From Phragmitibacter sp965284365 (GTDB lineage Bacteria; Verrucomicrobiota; Verrucomicrobiia; Verrucomicrobiales; Verrucomicrobiaceae): a stretch of 64,000 bases of DNA. Made by a program: the position numbers and the translations under genes. Under the pieces are notes generated by a model that worked only from the letters and a program-made list of their open reading frames with translations, ran no database searches and was not told where the DNA came from. The DNA lies in assembly GCA_965284365.1 (NCBI GenBank), contig OZ260079.1:2914001-2978000 (forward strand), given 5' to 3'. Shown piece after piece: positions 34,357-43,969 of this stretch; the stretch's first letter is position 1, and each line of letters starts with the position of its first letter.

Positions 34357-35814
34357 TCACGCCAGCAATTCCTTCACCACCCGGCCCGAAACATCTGTCA
34401 GACGGAAGTCCCGCCCCTGGAAGCGATAAGTAAGACGCTCGTGATCCACGCCGAGCAGGTGCAGTAGAGTGGCATGGAAATCATTGGTCGTCACCGGATC
34501 GCGGGCGATCTCAAATCCAATGTCGTCCGTCTCCCCATACGTCATGCCGGGCTTGATGCCGCCACCTGCCATCCAGAAGGTGAAGCTTTCCCGGTGATGA
34601 TCGCGTCCATAGGTCAGACTCTTCGCGGAGTAAGAACCTTGGGAATAGCTGGTGCGGCCAAATTCACCACCCCAGACGACAAGAGTGTCCTTCAACATGT
34701 CCCGCTGCTTGAGATCCTGAATGAGGGCCGCACAAGGCTGATCGATCTCCTTCACCAGAGGGGGGTAATTCTTGGTGAGACCGCCATGGTGATCCCAGCC
34801 GGGATGATAGAGCTGGATGAACTTCACATCGCGCTCCGCGAGACGGCGGGCGAGGATGCAATTGGATGCGAACGTGCCCGGCGTATCCGCATCGGGGCCG
34901 TACATCTTGCGGATGTGCTCCGGCTCGGAAGCGACTTCCGTGGCATCAGGCACGCTGGCCTGCATGCGGAAAGCCATCTCATATTGCTCGATCCGCGCGG
35001 TTATTTCCGCTTCTGGTTGGAGGCCTTGCCGCTGTTCGTGAAGTTGCTTCAGCGCATCCAGCATCGTGCGCGTACAGTTGCGGGCAATGCCATTCGGCTC
35101 GCTGAGATAAAGCACCGCATCACGCCCCGCGCGGAATTGCACGCCCTGAAAGTGCGTGGGCAGAAAGCCGCTGTCCCATAACCGACCACTCAATGGCTGA
35201 TCCGCACTTTTCTTGGTCACCAGTACAATGAAGGACGGCAAATCCTTGTTATCCGTGCCGAGACCATAGCTTACCCACGCGCCAATGCTGGGGCGGCCGG
35301 GTAGGGGAGCACCCGTCTGCATGACGGTCAGGGCGGGATCATGATTCACCGCCTCCGAGCACATGCTTTTCACGAAGCAGAGGTCATCGACCACTTTGGC
35401 CGTTTCCGGGAAAAGCTCACTCACCCAGGCGCCACTCTTGCCATGCTGCTTGAATCCGAAAGTGGAGCCTACCAAGGGGAATGAACTCTGTGATCCTGCC
35501 ATACCCGGCAGTGGCTTTCCTTTGCGGAAAGAGTCGGGCAGTTCTTCTCCCGTGCGCTTCTGCAGCACCGGTTTGTAGTCAAAACTCTCGAACTGCGAGG
35601 GCCCGCCGCTCATGAAAAGGAAAATCACGCGTTTCGCTTTCGGCGCGAAGTGAGGCAGTCCCGGAAGGCTACCTTGTGATGCCTGTGCAGTGTTCATCAT
35701 GTCCGCCAGAGCCAGGCCACCGAACCCCATGCCCATGCGGCCAAGCATCTGCCGTCGGCTTAAGCCAGAGGTAGACCAGGCGCCAGTGCAGGGGGTTGAG
35801 TCAGAACGGAACAT
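34357..35814 (-). CDS. DUF1501 secreted protein
   Basis: A 485-residue exported protein of the DUF1501 family, related in fold to sulfatases/phosphatases. The Tat-type signal (SRRQMLGRMGMGFGG, about 19-33) implies folding before export. Family blocks are RVIFLFMSGGPSQFESFDYKP, split here as FLFMSGGPSQFES, then NHDPALTVMQTG, GWDHHGG and VVWGGEFGRTSY, ending in LLGVDHERLTYRFQGRDFRLTDV. It almost always pairs with a PSD1 protein, and that gene lies just upstream on the same strand (36 bases), forming an operon. The biochemical role of the pair is unproven, probably in handling exogenous polysaccharides. Confidence 0.95.
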   Translation of the reverse strand: MFRSDSTPCTGAWSTSGLSRRQMLGRMGMGFGGLALADMMNTAQASQGSLPGLPHFAPKAKRVIFLFMSGGPSQFESFDYKPVLQKRTGEELPDSFRKGKPLPGMAGSQSSFPLVGSTFGFKQHGKSGAWVSELFPETAKVVDDLCFVKSMCSEAVNHDPALTVMQTGAPLPGRPSIGAWVSYGLGTDNKDLPSFIVLVTKKSADQPLSGRLWDSGFLPTHFQGVQFRAGRDAVLYLSEPNGIARNCTRTMLDALKQLHEQRQGLQPEAEITARIEQYEMAFRMQASVPDATEVASEPEHIRKMYGPDADTPGTFASNCILARRLAERDVKFIQLYHPGWDHHGGLTKNYPPLVKEIDQPCAALIQDLKQRDMLKDTLVVWGGEFGRTSYSQGSYSAKSLTYGRDHHRESFTFWMAGGGIKPGMTYGETDDIGFEIARDPVTTNDFHATLLHLLGVDHERLTYRFQGRDFRLTDVSGRVVKELLA

Positions 35815-35850
35815 GGGGTGGGTTAAGTCAGGCGGATCGAATCGATTGCA

Positions 35851-38800
35851 TCAGGGTTTCATGACGGCTTCGTCATAGGCCAGAAGCGCACGCGTCAGAA
35901 GAGTGGTGGCAGCCACCTCCACCGCATTAAGCTTCTTATCCACAGGCGCTTCGCCATTGCTGCTGCGCAATTTCTCAGCTTCCTCCGGTGCGGCTTGGAA
36001 ATGCGTACGCTCTGCACCGAGAAGTTGAGCTAAAATTGCGACCTCTCCCTCTCCCGGTTCACGGCTGGTGAGCAGCCGGAACGCCGTGCGGCAGCGTGCC
36101 GCGTCGTCGTTTGGAAACTCTCGCACCAGCTTTTCTGAGAGCACACGGGCCGACTCCAGAAACTGAGGATCATTAAAAAGCACCAAGGCCTGCAAGGGCG
36201 TAGCGCTCTTCTCCCGGCGGCTCTTGCAGAACTCGCGCGTGGGAGCATCGAAAACCGTCATCGCCGGCGGAGGCAGCGTCCGACGCCAGAAGGTGTACAC
36301 GCTGCGGCGGAAGAGATCCGCGCCTTTGCTCTGCTCGTAAGAATGCTGCGTGCCAGCTTCTTCCCACAATCCCGCGGGTTGATATGGCATCACAGGCTGG
36401 CCACCGATGCGGCGATCCAGCAGTCCGCTGACTGCCAAAGCATTGTCCCGTAACTGCTCGGCGGTGAGACGGGTGCGCGGTCCACGAGCCAGCAGTCGAT
36501 TCTCGGGATCCGATTGCAGCAACGCAGGATCGGCAGGCCGGGAACTCTGTCGGTAGGTTTCGCTCAAAACGATACGGCGGCAGAAGGCCTTGATGTCCCA
36601 GCCGTTTTCCATGAAGTCCACGGCGAGCCAATCCAGCAGCGCGTGGTGGGTGGGAAGCTGCCCCTGCAGACCAAAATCCTCGCTGGTCATCACGATACCG
36701 CTCCCAAAGAACATCTGCCAGAGGCGGTTGACCATCACGCGAGAGGTCAGGGGATTGCGCTTGTCCACGAGCCACTGAGCGAGACCCAGGCGATTCTTAG
36801 GGAACTCCTCGGGAAAGGCAAAGACACTGGCAGGCGTATTCGGACCAACCAACTGACCCGGTGCATCAAACTTGCCGCGCTCCAGGATATGAGTTGGGCG
36901 GCGGCGGTCTTCCGGATTCTCCCGCATCACCATGATCTCCTGCATGTTGTCAGAAAGTTTGTTCTCTTCGCTGCGAAGAGCATAGAGTTCGTCGGTCAGC
37001 CGTTTCCAGGTTCCATCCTGCTCACGGAGCCAGCAGTCGAACCACTCTTGTGCGTGGACATCGCCCAGGAAACCGGCAGCCAGCCGGATCTCCACGGGGG
37101 TGAGCTCGCAACGCCAGAAGCAAAAGTCGTCCACGTCAGCGTCTGTGAGGCTATTGTCATTGTGACGGGTTGCCAGCGTCAGCATGGCGGACTCCACGCT
37201 ATCTTTGCCAGTGAAAACGGCGCTGTAGCTGATGTCCTTGTAGAGGTTGTCCCGGACAACATCGGTTTCCGCAAGATTGCCGTTCAGATAAATCTTCGCG
37301 CCCGAGGCGTGGCTGGAACCATCGTAAGTGACGGCGACATGCGTCCACCGACCGACCGGCAATTCCTGGCGGCCAAGAACCCGGATCGCATTGCCCGGCC
37401 AGAAGTGAATGATGCCAAACGAGGGCTTCCCATTCTCGATCAAAACTTCAAATCCCCGGGAACCTGCATCCAGACCTGCGCGGGAACGGTGCATGACTAC
37501 GGCACGTTCCAGTTTCTTGTCCACCTTCAGCCAGATGCTCATGGTGAAGGGATCCACGCGTGTGATATCCGCGGCTTTGGAGACGCTGACCGTATTGTCC
37601 CCCTTGAAGCGGAAGCCCTTGCCCGCACGGCCCTGCACCAGTTTGGTCTTCAGTCTGCTCGCGCCGGGAAGTTTGGGATTGCCTTCGTTTGCGAGCACCT
37701 TGTCTTCGCCCATTTCCTCGAACGAGAGCTTCACTTCAGGTTGGGCCGCTTGCAGGGGTTCCGGTTGGGACTTCCACCACTGCTCAAAGCGTGGCCGCGC
37801 GGCGATCTTCGCTCCTGCCAGTTCAGCCTCCTTCATGGAGATCTTTAGCTTCAAGTCCGCATGACGGCGCTCTTCGTCCTTAGTCTTGTAAACGAACATG
37901 GACGGGGCCGGAATCGAGTCCGTGTAAACGGTGTACAGGCCGCATTCGTCGATGTTGTTCAGGAAGGCCGCCATACCGTAGTACTCCTTCATGGTGATGG
38001 GATCGTACTTGTGGTCGTGGCAGCGAGCGCACTCCAGAGAGAGACCGAGGAAGGCGATGCCATTGGTGCGCACCCGGTCGGCGATGATGTCCTGGCGGAA
38101 TTCCTCTTCATTACTGCCCGCCTCATTGCTCTGCTGAGCCAGGCGGTTGAAGGCCGTCGCCAAGTACATGTCCTGCGTCGGGTTTGGCATCATGTCGCCA
38201 GCCGTCTGCCACTCGATGAATTTGTCGTAGGGCAGGTTCTCGTTGAACATGCGGATGACCCAGTCCCGGTAGGGCCAGGTTAGGCAATCGTGGTCTTCAT
38301 GGCGCCCGTAGGTATCGGCGAATCGAGCCACATCCAGCCACTCGATCGCCATGCGCTCGCCGTAGGAAGAAGAAGAGAGCAGACGATCCGCTACTTTCTC
38401 AAATGCCTGGGACGTCTCGTCGGCCAGGAAATCATCTAACTCCTTCAGCGTAGGAGGGAGCCCGGTTAGGTCAAAGGTCACCCGGCGGAGCCATTCTTCC
38501 CGCTTGGCGGGTTCTGACGGGGAAACGGACTGCTTGGAAAGGTTTTCCCGTACAAACAAATCCACCGGATTCTCAATAGCGTAGCCCTCGGCACTCTTGG
38601 CTTCCACCTTGGGAAGCGGCGCCTTGACCGGAGGAATGAACGACCAGTGCTGCTCGTATTCAGCACCTTGAGCGATCCACTGCTTCAGCAGAGAGATCTG
38701 CACTTCCGAAAGTGGGCGACGCTCTTTCGGTGGCGGCATGACCTCCTCTTCATCATGCGTTAGGATGCGCTCTACCAGCGAACTCTCGTCTGGCTTACCC

Positions 38801-39069
38801 GGGACAATGGCCTTCAGGGAAACCGCGCTCCCACGCTCATCCAGGCGTAGCTTGGCTTTGCGCTGTTTCTCGTCCTGCCCGTGGCACTTCAGACAGTGCT
38901 CTGCCAGGATGGGACGGATCTGAAAATTGTAGCTGATTTTACCCTCTGAAACCGGGGCCGGAGCAGCCAGCGATGCCGGTGTGATTGGGCTCTCAGCAAA
39001 CAGGGGAACACCGATGCTTGGCAGCATCCCTGCAATCAGTGAGAGTGAGGCAAAATAACGTCTCCGCAT
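35851..39069 (-). CDS. PSD1 / DUF1549-DUF1553 protein with haem motif and LamG domain
   Basis: A 1072-residue exported protein of the planctomycete-type PSD1 group. After a signal peptide (about 1-25) comes a haem-c motif CLKCH (C59, C62, H63). DUF1549 spans about 180-390 (RVTFDLTGLPPTL, YGERMAIEWLDVARFADT). A LamG-type lectin domain lies in the middle (about 480-660; DPFTMSIWLKVDK). DUF1553 forms the end (about 765-1010; NPLTSRVMVNRLWQMFFG, LAVDFMENGWDIKAFCRR). It is the first gene of the operon with DUF1501. The set is characteristic of Planctomycetota and Verrucomicrobiota and is linked with polysaccharide use; exact function unknown. Confidence 0.95.
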   Translation of the reverse strand: MRRRYFASLSLIAGMLPSIGVPLFAESPITPASLAAPAPVSEGKISYNFQIRPILAEHCLKCHGQDEKQRKAKLRLDERGSAVSLKAIVPGKPDESSLVERILTHDEEEVMPPPKERRPLSEVQISLLKQWIAQGAEYEQHWSFIPPVKAPLPKVEAKSAEGYAIENPVDLFVRENLSKQSVSPSEPAKREEWLRRVTFDLTGLPPTLKELDDFLADETSQAFEKVADRLLSSSSYGERMAIEWLDVARFADTYGRHEDHDCLTWPYRDWVIRMFNENLPYDKFIEWQTAGDMMPNPTQDMYLATAFNRLAQQSNEAGSNEEEFRQDIIADRVRTNGIAFLGLSLECARCHDHKYDPITMKEYYGMAAFLNNIDECGLYTVYTDSIPAPSMFVYKTKDEERRHADLKLKISMKEAELAGAKIAARPRFEQWWKSQPEPLQAAQPEVKLSFEEMGEDKVLANEGNPKLPGASRLKTKLVQGRAGKGFRFKGDNTVSVSKAADITRVDPFTMSIWLKVDKKLERAVVMHRSRAGLDAGSRGFEVLIENGKPSFGIIHFWPGNAIRVLGRQELPVGRWTHVAVTYDGSSHASGAKIYLNGNLAETDVVRDNLYKDISYSAVFTGKDSVESAMLTLATRHNDNSLTDADVDDFCFWRCELTPVEIRLAAGFLGDVHAQEWFDCWLREQDGTWKRLTDELYALRSEENKLSDNMQEIMVMRENPEDRRRPTHILERGKFDAPGQLVGPNTPASVFAFPEEFPKNRLGLAQWLVDKRNPLTSRVMVNRLWQMFFGSGIVMTSEDFGLQGQLPTHHALLDWLAVDFMENGWDIKAFCRRIVLSETYRQSSRPADPALLQSDPENRLLARGPRTRLTAEQLRDNALAVSGLLDRRIGGQPVMPYQPAGLWEEAGTQHSYEQSKGADLFRRSVYTFWRRTLPPPAMTVFDAPTREFCKSRREKSATPLQALVLFNDPQFLESARVLSEKLVREFPNDDAARCRTAFRLLTSREPGEGEVAILAQLLGAERTHFQAAPEEAEKLRSSNGEAPVDKKLNAVEVAATTLLTRALLAYDEAVMKP

Positions 39070-39245
39070 GTGCAGGAGTAAACAGTCGTAAATAGCGATT
39101 GTGGACCCAGCGCCGCAACCGGGTCGAAGATACTAACCCGAGACGCCCTATTCGCAAGGGATAAGCCATGCGATTTTGGGGGTTTCTACGGGGAAACGAA
39201 GTGGCTGATTTAAGCACCTGCCCAAGGTCTCGAGCGGTGAACCTA

Positions 39246-39276
39246 CAAAAAAGCCCGATCCTCACGGACCGGGCTT
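39246..39276 (-). terminator. Terminator after osmC
   Basis: Read on the minus strand, a stem AAGCCCG-x-TCC with its complement and a 4-base loop is followed by a run of six T (plus-strand A tract 39247-39252). It lies about 30 bases past the OsmC stop and ends that transcript. Confidence 0.8.
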
Positions 39277-39305
39277 CAAAGGTCACTCGCTTCGCAACCA
39301 ACTGC

Positions 39306-39728
39306 TCATGCGAGCTTCGCATCCAGCGTGATCTCGCACTTCAGCAGCTTCGAGATCGGGCAGCCGACTTTGGCTTTGGCGGCGCAGTCTTGAAAAGCGG
39401 CCTCATCCGCGCCGGGAACGGTGGCGACGAGTTCGAGATGGCTCTTGGTGACCTCAAAACCTTCGCCCACTTTTTCCAGGCTCACCGTGGCTTTGGTTTC
39501 GATCTTGTCAGCGGTAAAGCCCGCCATGCCAAGGATCATGGAAAGCGCCATGGAGAAGCAGCCGGCGTGAGACGCGGCGATGAGTTCTTCGGGATTGGTG
39601 CCCTTTTCCCCTTCAAATCGGGTGCGGAAAGAATAGGGCGTGGCATCCAGGACGCCGGAGCCTGAGGAAATGGTGCCTTTGCCGTCGGTGAGGCCGCCGG
39701 TCCAGATGGCTGATGCTGTGCTCTTCAT
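39306..39728 (-). CDS. osmC: OsmC/OhrA-family peroxiredoxin
   Basis: A 140-residue cytoplasmic peroxidase of the OsmC type that reduces organic hydroperoxides with a pair of cysteines. The motif GTNPEELIAASHAGCFSMAL contains the peroxidatic Cys (about residue 56, in SHAGCF), and the resolving Cys is in VGCPISKLL (about 120-128). The start MKSTASAIWTGGLTDGKG is typical. The ATG at 39728 is chosen over an upstream one. It is a single-gene unit, divergent from the zinc-ribbon protein gene, with its own terminator. No regulator is visible. Confidence 0.93.
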   Translation of the reverse strand: MKSTASAIWTGGLTDGKGTISSGSGVLDATPYSFRTRFEGEKGTNPEELIAASHAGCFSMALSMILGMAGFTADKIETKATVSLEKVGEGFEVTKSHLELVATVPGADEAAFQDCAAKAKVGCPISKLLKCEITLDAKLA

Positions 39729-39871
39729 AAATAGGTAGATCGATAGGTTCGGTTTGATTTGAAAAGGGTGATTCGCAATTAGGGCGCGGGTCACGGGTGG
39801 GCAAGGTGAAAATGCATTCACCGGATGACAGAAAAGTTGAGTTTTTTCCCGGTTTGGCCGAACGAGACCGC

Positions 39872-40450
39872 ATGTTCACCTGCGGCTGGTGTGGCAAACA
39901 TTACGTAAACTGGCAGAACCAATGTGTGTCCTGCGGCGGACCCATGCCCCCGCTGCCCGGCATGGAATTGGGCTCACCCCCACCCGGCGCGCCCCGTACT
40001 TTGCCGAAAGGCTTTGCCATGCGCACGCTTCTGACCAGCAACTTCGCTACCATTTTCGGCCTGGTCATTACCGGTTTCTCCTCGCTCTTCACCTGGGCCA
40101 TGCTGGTGGCCAAGCCCTGGGTCGCCATTTTCCCTGGTCTGTTCCTTCTGGGAGGACTCTCCATGCTAAGGTATGGTTGGAAGCAGGGACGGGCCACCCT
40201 CAGGGCCTTCCGCCATGGCGAGGCAGTGCAGGGCAAGCTGGCTACGCTGGAAAAAGACACCACCACCACCGTGAACGGGAAACATCCCTGGAAGCTGATC
40301 TATCACTTCCAGCTCGGCAACGAATTGCACGAAGGCAAGGTCATCAGCTTCGACAGTACCGTTGGAACAAGGACCCGCGGCCAACCACTCTGGGTGCTTT
40401 ATGTGGAAAAGGATCCGGCACAGAATACCCTTTATCCGCCGATCAGGTGA
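39872..40450 (+). CDS. Zinc-ribbon membrane protein (DUF3592-like)
   Basis: A 192-residue membrane protein. The N-terminal zinc ribbon has C4/C7 and C18/C21 (CGWCGKHY, CVSCGG). Two membrane helices follow (about 58-76 and 83-98; FGLVITGFSSLFTWAML, VAIFPGLFLLGGLSML). The C-terminal domain (about 112-190) has features of DUF3592-type proteins: GKLATLEKDTTTTVNGKHPWKLIYHF and LWVLYVEKDPAQNTLYPP, shortened here. The ATG at 39872 directly precedes the ribbon; GTG at 39797 is unlikely. Function unknown. Confidence 0.7.
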   Translation: MFTCGWCGKHYVNWQNQCVSCGGPMPPLPGMELGSPPPGAPRTLPKGFAMRTLLTSNFATIFGLVITGFSSLFTWAMLVAKPWVAIFPGLFLLGGLSMLRYGWKQGRATLRAFRHGEAVQGKLATLEKDTTTTVNGKHPWKLIYHFQLGNELHEGKVISFDSTVGTRTRGQPLWVLYVEKDPAQNTLYPPIR

Positions 40451-40520
40451 AAGTAGTTGCGGGCGTCCCGCACGCCAACCCTAATCTGTCGCGGCTTGCC
40501 GCCTCTTCTTCTCAAGGTCG

Positions 40521-40880
40521 TCACCCGAGTGCCGCCGCCCATTCCGCCTCTTTAAATCCCGTCATAAAGACACCGGCTTTCGCATCCAGCGCAAACGGTC
40601 GCTTCACCAAGTTGCCATTCTCCGCCAGCAGCTTCAGGACCTCGGCTTCACTCATCGACTCCAGTTTGTCCTTCAGTCCCAGCGCACGGTAGTCCTGCCC
40701 AGAAGTGTTCAGTAGTGAGCGGAGATTGCCCTCTTTCGCCGCCAGCATGGCCTTGAGTTCGGCAACGGATGGCGGCGATTCTCGAATGGCGATCTCCTGG
40801 AAAGCCACGCCCTGTGCCGTCAGCCATTTTCTGGCATTCGTGCAGGTCGAACATCCTTTGTAAGCGTAAAACTTCAGCAT
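40521..40880 (-). CDS. ArsC/Spx-family reductase-like protein
   Basis: A 119-residue thioredoxin-fold protein of the ArsC/Spx/MgsR family, resembling YffB-type proteins. It opens with FYAYKGCSTCTNARKWL, with C10 and C13 forming CxxC. A further block LLNTSGQDYRALGLKD and the cis-Pro region LVKRPFALD are typical. It may be a glutathione- or thioredoxin-dependent reductase or an Spx-like regulator; the CxxC and family context in Gram-negatives favour the former. Its stop lies convergent to the zinc-ribbon protein gene. Confidence 0.88.
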   Translation of the reverse strand: MLKFYAYKGCSTCTNARKWLTAQGVAFQEIAIRESPPSVAELKAMLAAKEGNLRSLLNTSGQDYRALGLKDKLESMSEAEVLKLLAENGNLVKRPFALDAKAGVFMTGFKEAEWAAALG

Positions 40881-40972
40881 GGTAGGGCGGCATTGCCATG
40901 CCCGGCATGAGCTATTGGGTCAATGTTATCAAGAATTTCCTTGTGAGATTGCGGAACACCTACCGCCTACCT

Positions 40973-42838
40973 CTACGGAGCAAGGGTGGCCTCCAGCAAC
41001 CTCGGCACATACTCCGACAGCCGCTTATCCACCTCCGGCGATTTCTGCGGCAGCGCCTTCAGACGAGCTTCCACCGGCTTGACCGCTTCAGGCCCATACG
41101 CAGCGATCGCATTCAGCGCTTCAATGGCTGCAGGCAAACTTGAGCGGGTCACATCCGCTTCGGCCAACAACACCTCCAAAGACTCCGCCACATCTTCTTT
41201 GCTGCCTGACAAGCCGATGGCACCAGCCGCGGCAATTCGCACGCTTGGGGATTCATCCACTAGCGCAGGCCGAAGCGCTTCGATCAACTGAGTGGTCGAA
41301 AGGCCCCGCGGATGGATATGCAGCCCCATCACTCCCCAATACCTCACGACGGGATTGGCATGCTTGAGTGCCTTCAGAAATGGTTCCGCATCTTTCGGCG
41401 CAGGCATGCTCGCCTTCCCCGCCAGGGCAAATACTTCATCAAACGGATAGGCATCATCCTTGGCAAACGCATCTCGCGGCGATGCCTTGCCTGCAATCCG
41501 CAGCCGCTCCGCCTCTGGGATGAAACCCACATCGCGGATATCCTTGCAATGCTTGGCATGGGCCTCACGCAGATTCTTCAGCGTATCCGCGTGAGCTGAA
41601 TCACCCGCCAGATTCTTGATCTCCCACGGATCATTTTGCAGATCGTAAAGTTCTTCCGCTGGCTTCGGCTCCCAGAAGCGCCGCTGCACCTCGTTCAATT
41701 TGCCTTCGTCATACAGCTTCTTGGAAACCTGCGCGGTCGGCATCTGCATCATATAATTCAAATACTGCCCATAGGGCAGATGCGGCATGTATTGGCGCAA
41801 ATATACGAAGCGCCCATCAGTCACAGAGCGCACCAGATCCAGTTTCTCATCCATCCTGCCACGGAAACCGAAAAGTAAGCCCGGCTCAGGCTCCGCCTTG
41901 GCGCCACAAAACGCACGTCCTTGCAGATACGCAGGCTTCGGCGCGGCTACGATGCTTAGCAGGGTAGGTGCGAGATCAACAAAGCTCACCATCTCTGAAC
42001 TCTTCGCGCCCGATGCATAACCCTTCGGCGCAAGGTGCTTCCACTTGTCAGGAAACTTCACGATAAGCGGCACCCGCAAACCGGAGTTATAGGGCCAGCG
42101 CTTGCTTCGCGGCATGCCGGCGCCATGATCTCCGTAGAAAAAGACAATCGTATTGTCATCCAGGCCCGCTGCTTTCAGCTCATCCAGCTTCTCCTGAAAC
42201 TGACCATCCATCGTAGTGATGTTGTCATAATACTGAGCCCAATCATGCCGAACTTCCGGCGTGTCAGGATGATAAGGTGGCACTGGTGCCTTGGCGGGAT
42301 CATGCTTTAGCGTATGCCCGGGTTTCCGGATTTGGCTTTCGTGCGTGGTCTCAAAGTTGAAGACAGCGAAGAAAGGCTGCCCATCCTTGCGGTTTTTCCA
42401 GTGAGCCTTTTTGCTGCTCTCATCCCACAGTTCGTCAGGAGCTTGCAGGTTGTAGTCCGTCTTTGCGTTGTTCGTGCAATAGTAACCGGCGGCACGGAGC
42501 AGGGTGGGGTAGAGTTGGGCACCTGCGGGCATCGGCACACTGGATCGCATGTGCTCGCTGCCCGTACTAGTCGGGTACATCCCGCTGATGATCGTTGTCC
42601 GGGCCGGCGCACAAACCGGCGCATTCGACCAGGCTTTCAGGAACATCTGACCCTTCGCCGCAAAGGCATCCAGATTCGGGGTTTGCGCATAGATATCACC
42701 ATAGCAGGCGAGTTGTGGCCCAATGTCTTCGGTCGTGATCCAGAGGATATTTGGCCGGTCCGCGGCGTTCAGCGAGTTCGGCAAGAAGGCGCAGCAGATA
42801 GCCAGAACCGGGAGAAAGAGCAGGCGAAGGAGTTGCAT
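40973..42838 (-). CDS. Secreted sulfatase with C-terminal HEAT-like region
   Basis: A 621-residue exported type I sulfatase, similar in pattern to N-sulfoglucosamine sulfohydrolases. After a signal peptide (about 1-25) it has RPNILWITTEDIG with metal-binding Asp. C76 in CAPAR is the site converted to formylglycine (CxPxR). GMYPTSTGSEHM and YGDHGAGMPRSKRW supply further active-site residues. The last 150 residues (about 470-620) are helical with HEAT-like repeats (ANPVVRYWGVMGL, SPSVRIAAAGAIGL), perhaps for binding a partner or glycan. I chose the ATG at 42838, which begins the signal; the frame is open to 42916. No formylglycine-generating enzyme is in the window. It is divergent from hprK. 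Confidence 0.92.
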   Translation of the reverse strand: MQLLRLLFLPVLAICCAFLPNSLNAADRPNILWITTEDIGPQLACYGDIYAQTPNLDAFAAKGQMFLKAWSNAPVCAPARTTIISGMYPTSTGSEHMRSSVPMPAGAQLYPTLLRAAGYYCTNNAKTDYNLQAPDELWDESSKKAHWKNRKDGQPFFAVFNFETTHESQIRKPGHTLKHDPAKAPVPPYHPDTPEVRHDWAQYYDNITTMDGQFQEKLDELKAAGLDDNTIVFFYGDHGAGMPRSKRWPYNSGLRVPLIVKFPDKWKHLAPKGYASGAKSSEMVSFVDLAPTLLSIVAAPKPAYLQGRAFCGAKAEPEPGLLFGFRGRMDEKLDLVRSVTDGRFVYLRQYMPHLPYGQYLNYMMQMPTAQVSKKLYDEGKLNEVQRRFWEPKPAEELYDLQNDPWEIKNLAGDSAHADTLKNLREAHAKHCKDIRDVGFIPEAERLRIAGKASPRDAFAKDDAYPFDEVFALAGKASMPAPKDAEPFLKALKHANPVVRYWGVMGLHIHPRGLSTTQLIEALRPALVDESPSVRIAAAGAIGLSGSKEDVAESLEVLLAEADVTRSSLPAAIEALNAIAAYGPEAVKPVEARLKALPQKSPEVDKRLSEYVPRLLEATLAP

Positions 42839-42938
42839 AAGCGAGTGAAACGTAAGCGGCTTTCCAGTATGACGAATCATTTTCGCGCACACTTGCATCG
42901 GAATTGCCTCCGTCAAAAGGCACCGCTAGGATGCGTCC

Positions 42939-43916
42939 ATGGCAGAAATCCCGATTCACCACAAGATCAAGCGGCCCTACTCAGTGACCGTGGGCGATTT
43001 CTTCGAAAGCAACAAAGACACGCTGAAGATGAAATTGTGCGGGACCAATACCGGCTTCGCCCGGAAGATTTTAGAGCCGTCTGTGAATCGCCCGGGTCTG
43101 GCCCTGAGCGGATTCTTCACCTACTTCGCCTACAAACGCATTCAAGTTCTGGGCAACTCTGAACTGTCCTATCTCAATGGTCTTCAGCCGGAACTGGCCC
43201 AGCAGCGCTTCCGTCAGCTCTGCCTTGCGGACATTCCCTGTATCGTTATCGCGCGGGAGCGGCGGCTTCCGGCGGAGTTCCTGGAGATCGCGACGGAGTG
43301 CGGCATTTCAGTCTTCCAGTCCAGCATCCTCACCATGAAGTTCATCAATGCCGCCACCATCCGGCTGGACTATGAATTCGCGCCAACCACGGTCATTCAT
43401 GGTTGCCTCGTGGATGTTCAGGGGCTCGGAGTGCTCATTCAGGGACCAAGCGGCAGCGGCAAGAGCGAGGCGGTGCTGGGCCTGCTGGAACGCGGCGGCA
43501 GTCTGGTCGCGGATGACGCCGTACTGCTGCGCCTTATTGAAGAGCGCGAGATACAGGGGACCGCCCCGGACCTGACTCGGAACATGATCGAGGTCCGTGG
43601 CATCGGTCTCATGAATGTAGCCGCCATGTTTGGTGTCGGCGCCGTTCGATTGTCGAAGCGTCTCGACTTGGTGGTGCAATTGGTGCCCCATTCGCAACTC
43701 GGCGAGGTGGAGCGATTTGACGCCGGAGCCCACTCCACCAGCGTGTTAGGAAAGACCATGCCGTTGCTTCAGGTGCCTGTAGTCGCCGGACGCGATGTCG
43801 CGGGCCTCATCGAAATCGCCGCGCTGAACCACAAATTGCGCACCTTTGGCTACAACGCCGCAGCGGAATTTGACCAAAGGCTCTTGAAAAAGATGGCGGA
43901 AGATCAATTAGGGTAA
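42939..43916 (+). CDS. hprK: HPr kinase/phosphorylase
   Basis: A 325-residue bifunctional enzyme that phosphorylates or dephosphorylates a Ser of HPr. Walker A is GPSGSGKSE (K175), followed by LVADDAVLL and the signature MIEVRGIGLMNVAAMFG. The N-terminal domain (about 12-135) is of normal length. It lies directly upstream of ptsH and ptsI on the same strand, with only about 50 bases to ptsH. The set looks like a regulatory phosphorelay because no sugar-specific EII is near. All motifs for activity are present. Confidence 0.96.
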   Translation: MAEIPIHHKIKRPYSVTVGDFFESNKDTLKMKLCGTNTGFARKILEPSVNRPGLALSGFFTYFAYKRIQVLGNSELSYLNGLQPELAQQRFRQLCLADIPCIVIARERRLPAEFLEIATECGISVFQSSILTMKFINAATIRLDYEFAPTTVIHGCLVDVQGLGVLIQGPSGSGKSEAVLGLLERGGSLVADDAVLLRLIEEREIQGTAPDLTRNMIEVRGIGLMNVAAMFGVGAVRLSKRLDLVVQLVPHSQLGEVERFDAGAHSTSVLGKTMPLLQVPVVAGRDVAGLIEIAALNHKLRTFGYNAAAEFDQRLLKKMAEDQLG

Positions 43917-43969
43917 GAAAATGCGGGCCAAAGTTCCGCCCACAGCGTATATACCGAACCGGCAACCGC

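Noticed and set aside
36514..37848. 444-codon frame antisense to the PSD1 gene
   Set aside because: Shadow of the DUF1549/LamG/DUF1553 gene in GC-rich DNA; no domain.
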